Shown here piece after piece: positions 1 through 9,600 of a stretch of 58,149 nt of DNA. Location of the stretch: contig NZ_WTVN01000032.1 in the NCBI RefSeq assembly GCF_012910905.1, positions 1 through 58,149 on the forward strand, read 5' to 3'. Position numbers and translations under genes: made by a program. The notes under the pieces are model-generated. The model was not told where the DNA came from, searched no databases, and saw nothing but the letters and a program-made list of their open reading frames with translations. Origin of the DNA: Aromatoleum toluvorans. Lineage in GTDB: Bacteria; Pseudomonadota; Gammaproteobacteria; Burkholderiales; Rhodocyclaceae. Every line of letters starts with the position of its first letter. Position 1 is the first letter of the stretch.

Positions 1-46
1 GGGTTGGGGAAGGGGTGTCCCCGCCCGCACGAAGCCGGTGCCGAAC

Positions 47-1471
47 TCAGTTCTTCTTTGCGGTCGGGACGCAGACCAGCACGGCGAGGAGCGCGATCAC
101 GCAGGCGACGACGCCGGTCATGATTCCGCCGAAGGCGGCGCTTGCGAGTCCGGCGGGGTTGGCCGAGATCATCGTGCCGTACACCACCGTCGCGATCGCC
201 AGGCCGAAGCTGCCGCCGAGCGAGCTCGCCATCTTGTAGATGCCCGAAGCCGAACCGGCCTTTTCCGGGGGCGCTTCGCCGACCGCGATGTTGGTCGAAG
301 GGGTGGCCGAGATGCCGAAGCCGAGGCCCATCAGCGCGAGGCCGACCGCCACCAGCACGAGGTACAGGGTGCCGTCGATGAAGGTCAGGGCCTGCATCGC
401 GATGCCGACTGCGGCGAGCGTGCAGCCGACGAGCATCGGGCTGCGTGCGCCGAACTTGCGGCCGATCTTCTCGCCGACGCGGATCATCACGAGCGTTGCG
501 GCGGTGTAGCCGAGCGTGAGCATGCCGGCGTCGAAGGGGGTGAGCCCGCGACCCTGTTGCAGATAGGTCATCAGAATCATCAGGCTGCCGAGCGTCGAGT
601 TCAGCATGAAGTTGGAGATCACGGCGCCGTTGTAGGAGCGGCGCTTGAGCATCGAGAGGTCGACCAGCGGCGACTTGCGGCGCTTCTCGTACAGGGTGAA
701 GACGAGCAGCAGCGCGAAGGCGATGACGAAGCCGCTGACGATCAGGATGTCGGTCCAGCCGAGCGAACGGCCCTTGGTGATGCTCAGGTTGAGCGTCAGG
801 AGGCCCACGACCAGCAGGACGAGGCCGATGAAGTCGAAGCGCTGGTCGCGCGGTCCGTGTTCGTTGCGGCTTTCCGGCGTTTCAGCCATGCCGTACAGCG
901 CGATCAGTGCGACCGGGATCACGAGCCAGAAGGCCCAGCGCCAGCCGAGGTAGGAGGCCACCGCGCCGCCGAAGAGGTTGCACAGGCCGCCGCCGCCCCA
1001 CGACGAGATCGACCAGAAGCTCAGCGCGCGCAGGCGCTCCGGGCCGGTGTAATAGGCATTCACCAGCGCGAGCGTGGAGGGCATGATCATCGCCGCGGCG
1101 ATGCCCTGCAGGGCGCGGCCGACGGTCAGGATCGTGGTGTTTTCGGCCAGGCCGCACACCACGGCGCCGATCATTGCCACCACCAGGCCGGCGCGGGCGA
1201 CCTTAACGCGTCCGATCTTGTCGGCGATGCTACCTGCCGGGACGATGAAGACGCCGGACATCAGGGCGGTGATGCTGATCGGCAGGCCCAACTCGTCGGC
1301 GGTGATGCCGAAGGCGGCGCTGATGGTCGGCACCAGGGCCGTCATGGCGAGAGCGAAGAGCCAGTACGTCGATACGCCGAGACACATGCTCAGGATCAGG
1401 CGATTGGTACCGCGGTAACCGGATGCCAGGCCATCTACCGATGCCTGGGTTGTGGCTAGTGCATTGGACAT
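47..1471 (-). CDS. MFS transporter, DHA2-like drug/proton antiporter
   Basis: This is an inner-membrane secondary transporter of the major facilitator superfamily, about 474 aa, hydrophobic throughout with 12 to 14 predicted membrane helices. The loop motif DKIGRVKVARAG follows helix 2 (MFS motif A, D-x-x-G-R-x-x). The GRALQGIAAAMIMPSTLALV segment is the motif C/antiporter region typical of DHA2 drug exporters such as EmrB and QacA. The substrate cannot be told from sequence. I chose the ATG at 1471 because AGGTGAG lies just upstream on the minus strand; a GTG at 1480 is an alternative. The gene stands alone; its promoter region contains GTTGC-type dyads (1571-1625). It is complete, with the stop at 47-49. 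Confidence 0.85.
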   Translation of the reverse strand: MSNALATTQASVDGLASGYRGTNRLILSMCLGVSTYWLFALAMTALVPTISAAFGITADELGLPISITALMSGVFIVPAGSIADKIGRVKVARAGLVVAMIGAVVCGLAENTTILTVGRALQGIAAAMIMPSTLALVNAYYTGPERLRALSFWSISSWGGGGLCNLFGGAVASYLGWRWAFWLVIPVALIALYGMAETPESRNEHGPRDQRFDFIGLVLLVVGLLTLNLSITKGRSLGWTDILIVSGFVIAFALLLVFTLYEKRRKSPLVDLSMLKRRSYNGAVISNFMLNSTLGSLMILMTYLQQGRGLTPFDAGMLTLGYTAATLVMIRVGEKIGRKFGARSPMLVGCTLAAVGIAMQALTFIDGTLYLVLVAVGLALMGLGFGISATPSTNIAVGEAPPEKAGSASGIYKMASSLGGSFGLAIATVVYGTMISANPAGLASAAFGGIMTGVVACVIALLAVLVCVPTAKKN

Positions 1472-1570
1472 GTTGCTCACCTATAGTTTTTGCTGACTCG
1501 ATTCGCTGCCGATGCGTGTGACGCGTAACGCGTAACGCGGAGGTGCAGTCGGTGCTCTGGCGTCGAAGCA

Positions 1571-1625
1571 GAAGTTGCAAACTTCAACAGTTGCAAAAAT
1601 AAACTTAGTAGTTGCTGTGTGCAAC
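1571..1625. promoter_or_regulatory. Operator-like dyads upstream of the MFS gene
   Basis: The 390-bp gap 1472-1864 has no convincing gene. It holds a perfect dyad GAAGTT-GCA-AACTTC (1571-1585) and a second, GTTGC-TGTGT-GCAAC (1611-1625), with another GTTGCA between them. They lie 100-155 bp upstream of the transporter start and so could be operators for its repressor. No cognate regulator is identifiable nearby. The rest of the gap (1626-1864) shows nothing I can name. Confidence 0.4.
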
Positions 1626-1864
1626 TATATGCGAGCAGATGTTGACGGATGTCAAAGGGCCCGCCCTGGCGGGCATGCGCGCCATGGGGCAGGTGGTGGG
1701 GATGAAGGCGGGGGCGACCCTGGGCGCCCGCGGTTCCTTGCAGGTTTCCGTTGCAGCCGGGCGCGCCCGCCACGCCGGACGAGGCCAGGAGGCTTGTGCT
1801 TACGGGGTCATGCGGGTAGTTGCTGCTGCGATGACCGGTGTCCGATCAGCCGGGCGGCCGTGAG

Positions 1865-2482
1865 CTATGAGTCACCGAGTTCGTCGAGCACGAAAAGACG
1901 CGCCAGGGCGGCAATCGACTTGATCTCGAGTTTGCGGAAGAGATTCGTGCGATGGGCGTCGACCGTACGCGGGCTGATGCTCAGGACATCGGCCATCTCG
2001 GGAGAGGAAAGGCCTTCGGCGAGATAGCGGGCTACTTCGAGTTCGCGCTCGGTCAGCAATCCGAGTTTTGCGCGGGCCGCTGCAACCTGAAGGCGACGGG
2101 CACGGCGCGGCCTCGTCTCCGCGATCGCCATGCGCACCTGTGAAATGAGGAGTTCGCTGCTCAGGGGTTTCTGTATCACCGCAAAGGCCCCCGCCTGCAT
2201 GGCCTGTACGGCGACGGGGACGTCGGCGTTCCCCGAATAGATGATCACGGGCACATCGATGCCGCGATCCTTCAGCCGATCCAGGAGTTCGAGGCCGCCG
2301 ATCCGCGGCATGCGCAGGTCGAGGATGAGGCAGGCTTCTTCCTTGGGGATGTAGCTGGCCAGGAAGGTCTCCGGGCTGGCGAAACTTTCCACGCGAAAGC
2401 CGGCAGAGCGGAACACCCGTTCAAGGGCTTTCCGAAAGAAATCGTCGTCATCCACGATCGCCACCGACTGCTCGCCACTCAT
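1865..2482 (-). CDS. FixJ/LuxR-family two-component response regulator
   Basis: This cytoplasmic transcription regulator of 205 aa has an N-terminal receiver domain. It shows the acidic pair in VAIVDDDDFF, the phospho-acceptor Asp in CLILDLRMP and the conserved Lys in VIQKPLS. The C-terminal LuxR HTH spans about residues 140-200, with the hallmark LTERELEVARYLAEGLSSPEMADVL and SPRTVDAHR segments. Start at 2482 is preferred: AAGGA lies 8 nt upstream and the receiver domain begins immediately; the longer reading frame to 2560 adds unrelated residues. No partner kinase is adjacent. It faces an exported protein gene across a spacer rich in CTACGTAG-type repeats, which may be its binding sites. 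Confidence 0.88.
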   Translation of the reverse strand: MSGEQSVAIVDDDDFFRKALERVFRSAGFRVESFASPETFLASYIPKEEACLILDLRMPRIGGLELLDRLKDRGIDVPVIIYSGNADVPVAVQAMQAGAFAVIQKPLSSELLISQVRMAIAETRPRRARRLQVAAARAKLGLLTERELEVARYLAEGLSSPEMADVLSISPRTVDAHRTNLFRKLEIKSIAALARLFVLDELGDS

Positions 2483-2583
2483 CAAGGCTTCCTTGCATCC
2501 ATCCCGGGTCGGGGTGCCGGCGGTGACGGCGTCCGCCCCGAGATGAAAAAAAGCGGTCACTCTACTGGCTCTTCCCTGTTTGT

Positions 2584-2731
2584 TCTACGTAGATCTGCGT
2601 AGACATGCAAGGGCTCGTGCGAAATTTCACGCGGGGCTCCTCTTCGCGGACCGGTCACGGGAGAAGACAGGGAGCGGGGCGATTCGTCCAACGGGCGCAA
2701 GCTCGCAGAGCGTCTACGTAGTTCTACCAAG
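2584..2731. promoter_or_regulatory. CTACGTAG-type repeats between response regulator and exported protein
   Basis: The divergent spacer 2483-2805 (323 bp) contains CTACGTAG at 2585-2592 and again at 2714-2721, plus near copies CTGCGTAG (2595-2602) and CTACCAAG (2724-2731). The first pair forms the interrupted dyad TCTACG-N8-CGTAGA. Paired half-sites of this kind suit a dimeric LuxR-type regulator, and the adjacent regulator is the obvious candidate. This is inference from position and symmetry only. Confidence 0.45.
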
Positions 2732-2805
2732 AGCCAACGGCTGAATTGCGAATTTTCGCTGATACGCATTCCGAATAGACTCCGGGCATCGCTCACGGTG
2801 CCCTC

Positions 2806-3291
2806 ATGAAAACAAAATTCCCGCCGCAATCCCCGAAAATTCATTCCTGGTCGGCGATACGGCTGATCTGCAGCTTGCTATTGGCATTCGCGACGACCGG
2901 TGCGACTGCGCAAACGGCATCTCCGGAAGAGCCTACGTGGATCTGTTGGTACATCCGGGGCACGCAAATGCACTGCCGCCTCGGGAGCGACATCGCAATG
3001 AGCCCGGCCGGCGCCGCGTCGCCTTCCTCCGCCGTCGAGCCTGGTGCCGTCCCGAGCGGCCGTCGTCCCTTGCCGGAAATCGTGCGCACCATTCTGACGG
3101 AGCCGGAAAAGCTTGCCGGGCGGACCATCGCGATTCCGCTCTTTACCGAGTCGGGCGACCGTGGCTTTGTGCGCGAACTGGCGGAAGCCGTGATGTGCGG
3201 TGCGAAGAAGCTGTGTAGCGTCCTGTTCCTCGATGCGCCATCGGAGGTTGCCCTGGCCCTGGACGCGCTCGAGGATCCCGCTCGCAACTGA
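2806..3291 (+). CDS. Small exported protein of unknown function
   Basis: The product is 161 aa with an N-terminal signal peptide: basic start, hydrophobic core IRLICSLLLAFATTGATA, and likely cleavage near ATAQT at about residue 36. The mature part has cysteines in ICWYIRGTQMHC and VMCGAKKLC, which could form two disulfides in the periplasm. I do not recognise the family. It is divergent from the response regulator, and the repeats between them suggest joint control. Its stop lies close to the convergent LysR gene end. It is likely a real gene, because the signal peptide and a coherent frame are present, but function is unassigned. Confidence 0.6.
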   Translation: MKTKFPPQSPKIHSWSAIRLICSLLLAFATTGATAQTASPEEPTWICWYIRGTQMHCRLGSDIAMSPAGAASPSSAVEPGAVPSGRRPLPEIVRTILTEPEKLAGRTIAIPLFTESGDRGFVRELAEAVMCGAKKLCSVLFLDAPSEVALALDALEDPARN

Positions 3292-3327
3292 TATCGAATT
3301 GGTGGGGTGGGCGCAGGCGGAGGCGCT

Positions 3328-4224
3328 TCAGGCGGAGGCGAAGAGTTCTGCAATCCATTCGACGAAGACGCGGACTTTCGCGCTGAGGTGGCGGTTCGGC
3401 GGATAGACGACGTAGATCGGAATGCCCGGCGTCGTCCAGTCTTCGAGCACCGGAACCAGCTCACCGCGCTTCACATGCTCCTCGAGTACCGCGACGCCGC
3501 TCTGGATGATGCCGAGCCCCGCCAGGCCGGCGGCCATGTAGGCGTTGCTGTCGTTCACGGCAACGGCGTAATTGCCGACGAGTTCGATGCGCTCCCCGTC
3601 GCGCTCGAATTCGTACGGGGAGATGCGTCCCGTGCCGGCGGAAAAATAGCCGACGACGCGATGCGGCCCGTCGAGCTCGGAGGGATGCGTCGGCATGCCG
3701 TAAGTCGCCAGGTACGCCGGTGTCGCGCAGGTCATGAATTCGACCTGGCCGATGCGCCGCGCGACCAGTGATTCATCGATGAGCTTGCCGCCGCGGACGA
3801 CACAGTCGACGTTATCGGCAATCAGGTTCACCAGCCGATCCCCGACGCCCAGGTCGACCTGGATGTCGGGATACCGTGCATGGAAGCTGTGCAGCGCGGG
3901 AAGGATGATCCGGCTGGCGACCACGGCGGCAACGTCGACGCGGATCCGCCCCTTGGGCGAGGCCTGGGAGTTCGACAGGCTGGCGTCGATTTCCTCCAGC
4001 TCGGTGAGCAGCCGCGCGGTGCGCTCGTAGTAGGCGGCGCCGTCTGCGGTGACCGTGACGCGCCGCGTCGTGCGGTTGAGGAGCTTCACGCGCAGGTGCG
4101 ATTCGAGGCTCTGGATCAGCTTGGTGACGGTCGGCTTGGGCATCCCGAGCGAGTCGGCCGCCTTCGTGAAGGTGCCTGCTTCGACGACGCGCGCAAACAC
4201 GCGCAGTGCCAGGAATTGGTCCAT
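3328..4224 (-). CDS. LysR-family regulator of the RND efflux operon (BpeT/CeoR type)
   Basis: A LysR-type transcriptional regulator of 298 aa. The N-terminal winged HTH is clear (MDQFLALRVFARVVEAGTFTKAADSLGMPKPTVTKLIQSLE), followed by a periplasmic-binding-protein-like effector domain from about residue 90. The start at 4224 has GAGGGAGAAG upstream; the longer frame to 4296 lacks support. It is divergent from the llpE-like gene and RND operon. In Burkholderia (ceoR/llpE-ceoAB-opcM, bpeT/llpE-bpeEF-oprC) and Pseudomonas (mexT/mexEF-oprN) a LysR regulator in this position activates the pump, so the same role is inferred. The effector is unknown. Confidence 0.85.
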   Translation of the reverse strand: MDQFLALRVFARVVEAGTFTKAADSLGMPKPTVTKLIQSLESHLRVKLLNRTTRRVTVTADGAAYYERTARLLTELEEIDASLSNSQASPKGRIRVDVAAVVASRIILPALHSFHARYPDIQVDLGVGDRLVNLIADNVDCVVRGGKLIDESLVARRIGQVEFMTCATPAYLATYGMPTHPSELDGPHRVVGYFSAGTGRISPYEFERDGERIELVGNYAVAVNDSNAYMAAGLAGLGIIQSGVAVLEEHVKRGELVPVLEDWTTPGIPIYVVYPPNRHLSAKVRVFVEWIAELFASA

Positions 4225-4281
4225 CTGCTTCTCCCTCGGTCCGACAGCGACGATTGCTGCACTGCGATTATTCACCGACGG

Positions 4282-4312
4282 AAATAAAGAAGCCACTGGT
4301 TTCGTATTTATT
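4282..4312. promoter_or_regulatory. AT-rich dyad in the LysR/efflux divergent promoter region
   Basis: The 153-bp divergent spacer holds an AT-rich inverted repeat, AATAAA at 4283-4288 and TTTATT at 4307-4312, in otherwise GC-rich DNA. LysR regulators usually bind such imperfect dyads between divergent genes, so this is a candidate site. No convincing -35/-10 pair was assigned. Confidence 0.3.
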
Positions 4313-4377
4313 CAATTTCTGCGCGCATCTATCTTTCAGGGCGTCAACACAACCCTCGGCAAAACGCCGCGACGACG

Positions 4378-5277
4378 ATGCCCCGCTCCCCGCAATCCCG
4401 CTCCGCCACCCCGACGCTGCTGCCGCACGCGACGGACAGCCGCATCGACGTGGGCCTTCCCGCGCCGCTGGGCGTGCGGATCTACGGGCAGCGGCGCGCC
4501 GGGAACGGGCTCGTCGTCCCCTTGATCGTCCATCTCCACGGTGGCGCCTTCGTGTCCGGTTCGCTCGACAGCGGCGCGACCGTCGCCCGGCTGCTGGCCG
4601 ATGCGGGCGCGGTCGTGGTGTCGGTCGATTACCCGCTGGCACCGGCCAATCCGTTTCCCGCGGCGGTCGATGCGGCGTACGCCGCCTTGCAGTGGGCGTA
4701 TCGCAAACGCGCAAAGCTCGCAGGGCAGGGCGCTCGAGTCTTCGTCGCGGGCGAGGAGGCGGGCGCAAATCTGACCGCTGCCGCTGCGCTGATGGCGCGC
4801 GATCGCCACCTGCCGCCGCTGGCGGGACAGATCCTGATCTCGCCGATGCTCGACCCTTGCCTCGGCACCGCCTCGCTGCGCCGGAGCAACCAGGGCCCGG
4901 CCGATTGCCCTCTGGCCGCCGGCTGGTGCCAGTACCTACGCGAACCGGCTGCCGCGGAACACCCGTACGCAATTCCCGGCCGCTCGATGCGCCTCGCGGG
5001 ACTGCCGCCGACGCTGCTGCTCACCGCCGATGACGATCCGCTGCGCGACGAGGCGCTCGCCTACGCAGGTCGGCTGAATGAGGCGAACGTGCCGGTATCC
5101 GCGTCCGTGCTTCCGGGGCCCACCGGCTGGCCCGCTGCCCTGCAAGCGGTGGCGGGCGCGGAGGGGCCGTGGATCGAGGAAGCCGGCACTCGCCTGGCGG
5201 CCTTCCTCGCTCAGGCGTGCCATCGGGAAGCGACCGACCCAGAGCCGAACGATTTTCCGCTTCGAAAGGGCTGTTGA
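4378..5277 (+). CDS. llpE: LlpE-like alpha/beta-hydrolase-fold protein with degenerate catalytic triad
   Basis: This 299-aa protein resembles the hormone-sensitive-lipase family of esterases. The oxyanion-hole motif HGG is present (residues 54-56, VHLHGGAF), as is the DYPLAPANPFP segment. The nucleophile elbow, normally GDSAG, is GEEAG here (125-129), with Glu at the Ser position. The usual terminal HGF motif reads TGW (around 249-251), so the catalytic His is also gone; the Asp in TADDDPLRDE remains. It is therefore probably not an esterase. It sits between a LysR regulator and an RND pump, exactly where Burkholderia carries llpE (lipase-like protein), whose role in efflux is unclear. Homology by position and fold is fairly sure; function is unknown. 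Confidence 0.7.
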   Translation: MPRSPQSRSATPTLLPHATDSRIDVGLPAPLGVRIYGQRRAGNGLVVPLIVHLHGGAFVSGSLDSGATVARLLADAGAVVVSVDYPLAPANPFPAAVDAAYAALQWAYRKRAKLAGQGARVFVAGEEAGANLTAAAALMARDRHLPPLAGQILISPMLDPCLGTASLRRSNQGPADCPLAAGWCQYLREPAAAEHPYAIPGRSMRLAGLPPTLLLTADDDPLRDEALAYAGRLNEANVPVSASVLPGPTGWPAALQAVAGAEGPWIEEAGTRLAAFLAQACHREATDPEPNDFPLRKGC

Positions 5278-5278
5278 C

Positions 5279-5296
5279 TCCGTACTTAGCTACGGA
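5279..5296. promoter_or_regulatory. Inverted repeat before the membrane fusion gene
   Basis: TCCGTA-CTTAGC-TACGGA, a perfect 6-bp-arm inverted repeat, follows directly after the llpE-like stop and lies 66 bp before the next start. It could be an operator for internal control of the pump genes or a weak attenuating hairpin; it has no T-tract. Confidence 0.35.
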
Positions 5297-5362
5297 CTTT
5301 AGGGCGCCCCAGGTCCCGCCCCCGCGACCGCCGTTCATAACAATTCAACGAAGGAGTTTGCC

Positions 5363-6595
5363 ATGTCCCCCCAAAGCCAATCCAGGCACCGCCGGCTGTG
5401 GACCGCCGGCCTTGCCGTCACCGCGCTCACCGCCGTTTCCGCGGCCGTGCTCGGCCTGCGCCCGGCGCCGGTCGCAGCGAACGCGCCCGCAGCTGCCCCC
5501 GTCGCGACGCCGGTGTCGGTCGCAACCGTGGAGGTCCGCGACATCTCGACCTGGGACGAATTCTCCGGCCGCCTCGAAGCGGTCGAACGCGTGGACATCC
5601 GCTCGCGCGTCGCCGGCACCGTCCAGGCGGTGCATTTCCGCGAGGGCGGACTCGTGAAGGCAGGCGACCTGCTGATCACGATCGATCCCGCGCCCTATGC
5701 CGCCGAAGCCGATCGCGCCACGGCACAGGTTGCCGCCGCCCAGGCGCGCGTCGCCTTCACGACAAGCGAGCACGAGCGCGCACAGCGTCTGTGGGAGCAG
5801 CGTGCGATCGCCGAGCGCGAACTGGAGGAGCGCGCCAACGCCCACCGCGCCGCCGACGCCGAGCTGCGTGCCGCGCAGGCGGCGCTGCAGTCGGCGAAGC
5901 TCAACCTCGGTTACACGCAGGTGCGCGCACCGGTGTCAGGCCGGGTAGGGCGGCTCGACGTGACCGTCGGCAACCTGGTCGCGGCCGGCCCCGGCGCACC
6001 GGTGCTCACGACCTTGGTCTCCGTGAGCCCGATCTACGCGAGTTTCGACGCCGACGAGCAGGTCGTCGCCCGTGCGCTGCAGGATCTGCGCGAAGCGCAC
6101 GGCAAGGCGGCGCGGCTCGAAAGCATCCCGGTGCAGATGGGCACCGCGACGACGACCGAACTGCCTTTCGGCGGCCATCTGCAGCTCGTCGACAATCAGG
6201 TCGATGCGCGCAGCGGCACCGTGCGCGTGCGGGCCGTCTTCGACAACCCGGACGGCAGCCTGATGCCCGGCCAGTTCGCGAAGCTCCGCATGGGCCGCCC
6301 GAAGGCCGCGGCGGCCGTGCTGATCGACGAGCGCGCGGTCGGCACCGACCAGAGCCGTCGCTTCGTGCTGGTCATCGACGCCGAAAACAAGACCGAGTAC
6401 CGCGAGGTGAGCCTCGGCGGCACGTCCGACGGCCTGCGCATCGTCACAAACGGCCTCCAGCCGGGCGAGCGCATCGTCGTCAACGGCCTGCAGCGCGTGC
6501 GCCCCGGTTCGCTGGTCGCACCGCAGGCAGTCGCGATGGACGGACGCAAAGCAGGCAAGGACGCCACTGCGACGACCGCCGCGCCGCAATCCTGA
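5363..6595 (+). CDS. RND efflux membrane fusion protein (MexE/BpeE-like)
   Basis: The 410-aa periplasmic adaptor links the inner-membrane pump to the outer-membrane channel. An N-terminal hydrophobic segment (about residues 12-34) acts as anchor or signal. The lipoyl/hairpin halves follow (SRVAGTVQAVHFREGGLVKAGDLL, then the coiled-coil region and VRAPVSGRVGRLDVTVGNLV), then beta-barrel and membrane-proximal domains ending in a low-complexity Ala/Thr tail. GAAGGAG stands 6-7 nt before the ATG. It is 16 bp upstream of the pump gene and is almost certainly cotranscribed. No lipobox Cys is present, unlike AcrA and MexA. Confidence 0.9.
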   Translation: MSPQSQSRHRRLWTAGLAVTALTAVSAAVLGLRPAPVAANAPAAAPVATPVSVATVEVRDISTWDEFSGRLEAVERVDIRSRVAGTVQAVHFREGGLVKAGDLLITIDPAPYAAEADRATAQVAAAQARVAFTTSEHERAQRLWEQRAIAERELEERANAHRAADAELRAAQAALQSAKLNLGYTQVRAPVSGRVGRLDVTVGNLVAAGPGAPVLTTLVSVSPIYASFDADEQVVARALQDLREAHGKAARLESIPVQMGTATTTELPFGGHLQLVDNQVDARSGTVRVRAVFDNPDGSLMPGQFAKLRMGRPKAAAAVLIDERAVGTDQSRRFVLVIDAENKTEYREVSLGGTSDGLRIVTNGLQPGERIVVNGLQRVRPGSLVAPQAVAMDGRKAGKDATATTAAPQS

Positions 6596-6611
6596 TTCCC
6601 GAGGTTTCGTC

Positions 6612-9600
6612 ATGAATCTATCCCGCTTCTTCATCGACCGCCCGATCTTCGCAGGGGTGCTGTCGCTGCTGATGTTCATCGGCGGCTTGATCGCCGTGCG
6701 CGTGCTGCCGGTGTCGGAATACCCCGAAGTCGTGCCGCCCTCGGTCGTCGTGCGCGCGCAGTATCCCGGCGCGAACCCGAAGGTGATCGCCGAAACGGTT
6801 GCCACACCGCTCGAGGAATCCATCAACGGCGTCGAAGGCATGCTCTACATGGGCAGCCAGGCGACGACCGACGGCCTGCTGACGCTGACCGTCACCTTCA
6901 AGCTCGGCACCGATGCCGACAAGGCGCAGCAGCTCGTGCAGAACCGCGTGTCGCAGGCCGAGGCGCGCCTGCCCGAGGAGGTGCGCCGGCTCGGCGTGAC
7001 GACGGTCAAGAGCTCGCCCGACCTGACGATGGTCGTGCACCTGCTGTCGCCCAATGGCCGCTACGACATGACCTACCTGCGCAACTACGCGCTGCTCAAC
7101 GTCAAGGACCGCCTCGCGCGCATCGAAGGCGTCGGCCAGGTGCAGCTCTTCGGCTCCGGCGACTACTCGATGCGCATCTGGCTCGATCCGCAGAAGGTCG
7201 CCGCGCGCGGCCTCTCCGCGGGCGACGTGGTGCGTGCGATCCGCGAGCAGAACGTCCAGGCCGCAGCCGGCGTCATCGGTGCCTCGCCGGGCTTGCAGGG
7301 CATCGACCTGCAGCTGCCGGTGAACGCCCGCGGCCGCCTGCAGAGCGAGGAGGAGTTCGGCGACATCATCGTGCGCACCGGTGCGGATGGCGCCGTCACG
7401 CGCCTGCGCGACCTCGGCCGCATCGAGCTGGGCGCGTCGGACTACGCGCTGCGTTCGCTGCTCGACAACAAGGATGCGGTCGCGATCCCCATCTTCCAGG
7501 CGCCGGGTTCGAACGCGATCCAGATCTCGGACCACGTCCGCGAGACGATGCAGCAGCTCAAACAGAACATGCCCGAAGGCGTCGATTACGAGATCGTCTA
7601 CGACCCGACACAGTTCGTGCGCGCGTCGATCGAGGCGGTCATCCACACGCTGCTCGAAGCGGTCGCGCTGGTCGTGCTGGTCGTGATCTTGTTCCTGCAG
7701 ACCTGGCGCGCGTCGATCATTCCGCTGCTCGCGGTCCCGGTGTCGATCGTCGGCACCTTCGCGGTGATGCATCTCTTCGGCTTTTCGATCAACGCGCTGA
7801 CGCTCTTCGGTCTGGTGCTCGCGATCGGCATCGTCGTCGATGACGCGATCGTCGTCGTCGAGAACGTCGAGCGCAACATCGAGGCGGGGCTATCGCCGCG
7901 CGAAGCGACCTACCGGGCGATGAAGGAAGTCTCCGGCCCGATCATCGCGATCGCGCTGGTGTTGATCGCCGTGTTCGTGCCGCTCGCCTTCATCACCGGC
8001 CTCACCGGCCAGTTCTACAAGCAGTTCGCGCTGACGATCGCGATGTCGACGGTGATCTCGGCGATCAACTCGCTGACGCTGTCGCCGGCGCTCTCCGCGC
8101 TGCTGCTCAAAGGTCACGACGCCCCGAAGGACGCGCTGACGCGCGCCATGGACAAGGTCTTCGGCCGCTTCTTCGGCGCCTTCAACCGGACCTTCCGCCG
8201 CGGCGCGGAAGCCTACGGCGGTGGTGTGCGCGGGGCGATCGGGCGCAAGACGGTGATGATGGCGGTGTACCTCGCGCTGATCGGTCTGACCTTGGGACTC
8301 TTCAAGTCGGTGCCCGGCGGCTTCGTGCCGGCGCAGGACAAGCAGTACCTGATCGGTTTTGCGCAGTTGCCCGACGGCGCGACGCTCGACCGCACGGAGG
8401 AGGTGATCCGCCGCATGGGCGAGATCGCGCTGCAGCAGCCGGGCGTCGAGCACGCGGTCGCGTTCCCCGGCCTGTCGATCAACGGTTTTACGAACAGCTC
8501 GAACTCCGGGATCGTGTTCACGCCGCTGAAGCCCTTCGACGAGCGCACGGGCAAAGAACTCAGCGCCGGCGCGATCGCCATGGAGCTGAACAAGAAGTTC
8601 GCCGGCATCGAGGACGCCTTCATCGTGATGTTCCCGCCGCCGCCCGTGCAGGGCCTCGGGACGACCGGCGGCTTCAAGCTGCAGCTCGAAGACCGCGCCT
8701 CGCTCGGCTACGAGGCGCTCGACGCCGCGACCAAGGCCTTCCTCGCGAAGGCGTCGAAGGCGCCCGAACTCGCGGGGCTGTTCTCCAGCTACCAGGTGAA
8801 CGTGCCGCAGCTCTTTGCCGACATCGACCGCACCCGTGCGCGCCAGCTCGGCATCCCGGTCACCGACGTGTTCGACACCATGCAGATCTACCTCGGCAGC
8901 CTGTACGTGAACGACTTCAACCGCTTCGGCCGGACCTACTCGGTGCGCGTGCAGGCGGACGCCCCGTTCCGCGCCCACGCGGAAGACGTCGGCCTGCTGA
9001 AGGTGCGCTCGCAGACGGGCGAGATGGTGCCGCTGTCCTCGCTGATGAAGATCGAGTCGAGCTTCGGGCCGGAACGCGCAATGCGCTACAACGGCTTCCT
9101 GTCGGCCGATATCAGCGGTGCACCGGCTCCGGGCTACTCGTCCGGGCAGGCACGCGAAGCGATCGAGCGCATCGCGGCGGAGACGCTGCCGCAAGGCATC
9201 TCCTTCGAATGGACGGAGCTGACCTACCAGGAAATCCTCGCCGGCAACTCGGCGGTGTGGGTCTTCCCGCTCGCGATCCTGCTCGTCTTCCTGGTGCTCG
9301 CCGCGCAGTACGAAAGCCTGACGCTGCCGCTCGCCATCATCCTGATCGTGCCGATGGGGATTCTCGCGGCGATGACGGGGGTGTGGCTGTCGGGCGGCGA
9401 CAACAACGTCTTCACGCAGATCGGCCTGATCGTGCTGGTCGGGCTGTCGGCGAAGAACGCGATCCTGATCGTCGAGTTCGCCCGCGAGCTGGAGTTCGCC
9501 GGACGCACGCCGCTGCAGGCCGCGATCGAGGCGAGCCGGCTGCGTCTGCGCCCGATCCTGATGACCTCGATGGCCTTCGTGATGGGTGTGCTGCCGCTGG

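Noticed and set aside
1612-1863. 83-aa plus-strand ORF in the MFS/regulator spacer
   Set aside because: No ribosome site, no domain, and it competes with an overlapping frame of similar length.
2557-2844. 95-aa minus-strand ORF in the regulator spacer
   Set aside because: No ribosome site and no domain; it covers the repeat-bearing promoter region and overlaps the start of the exported-protein gene.
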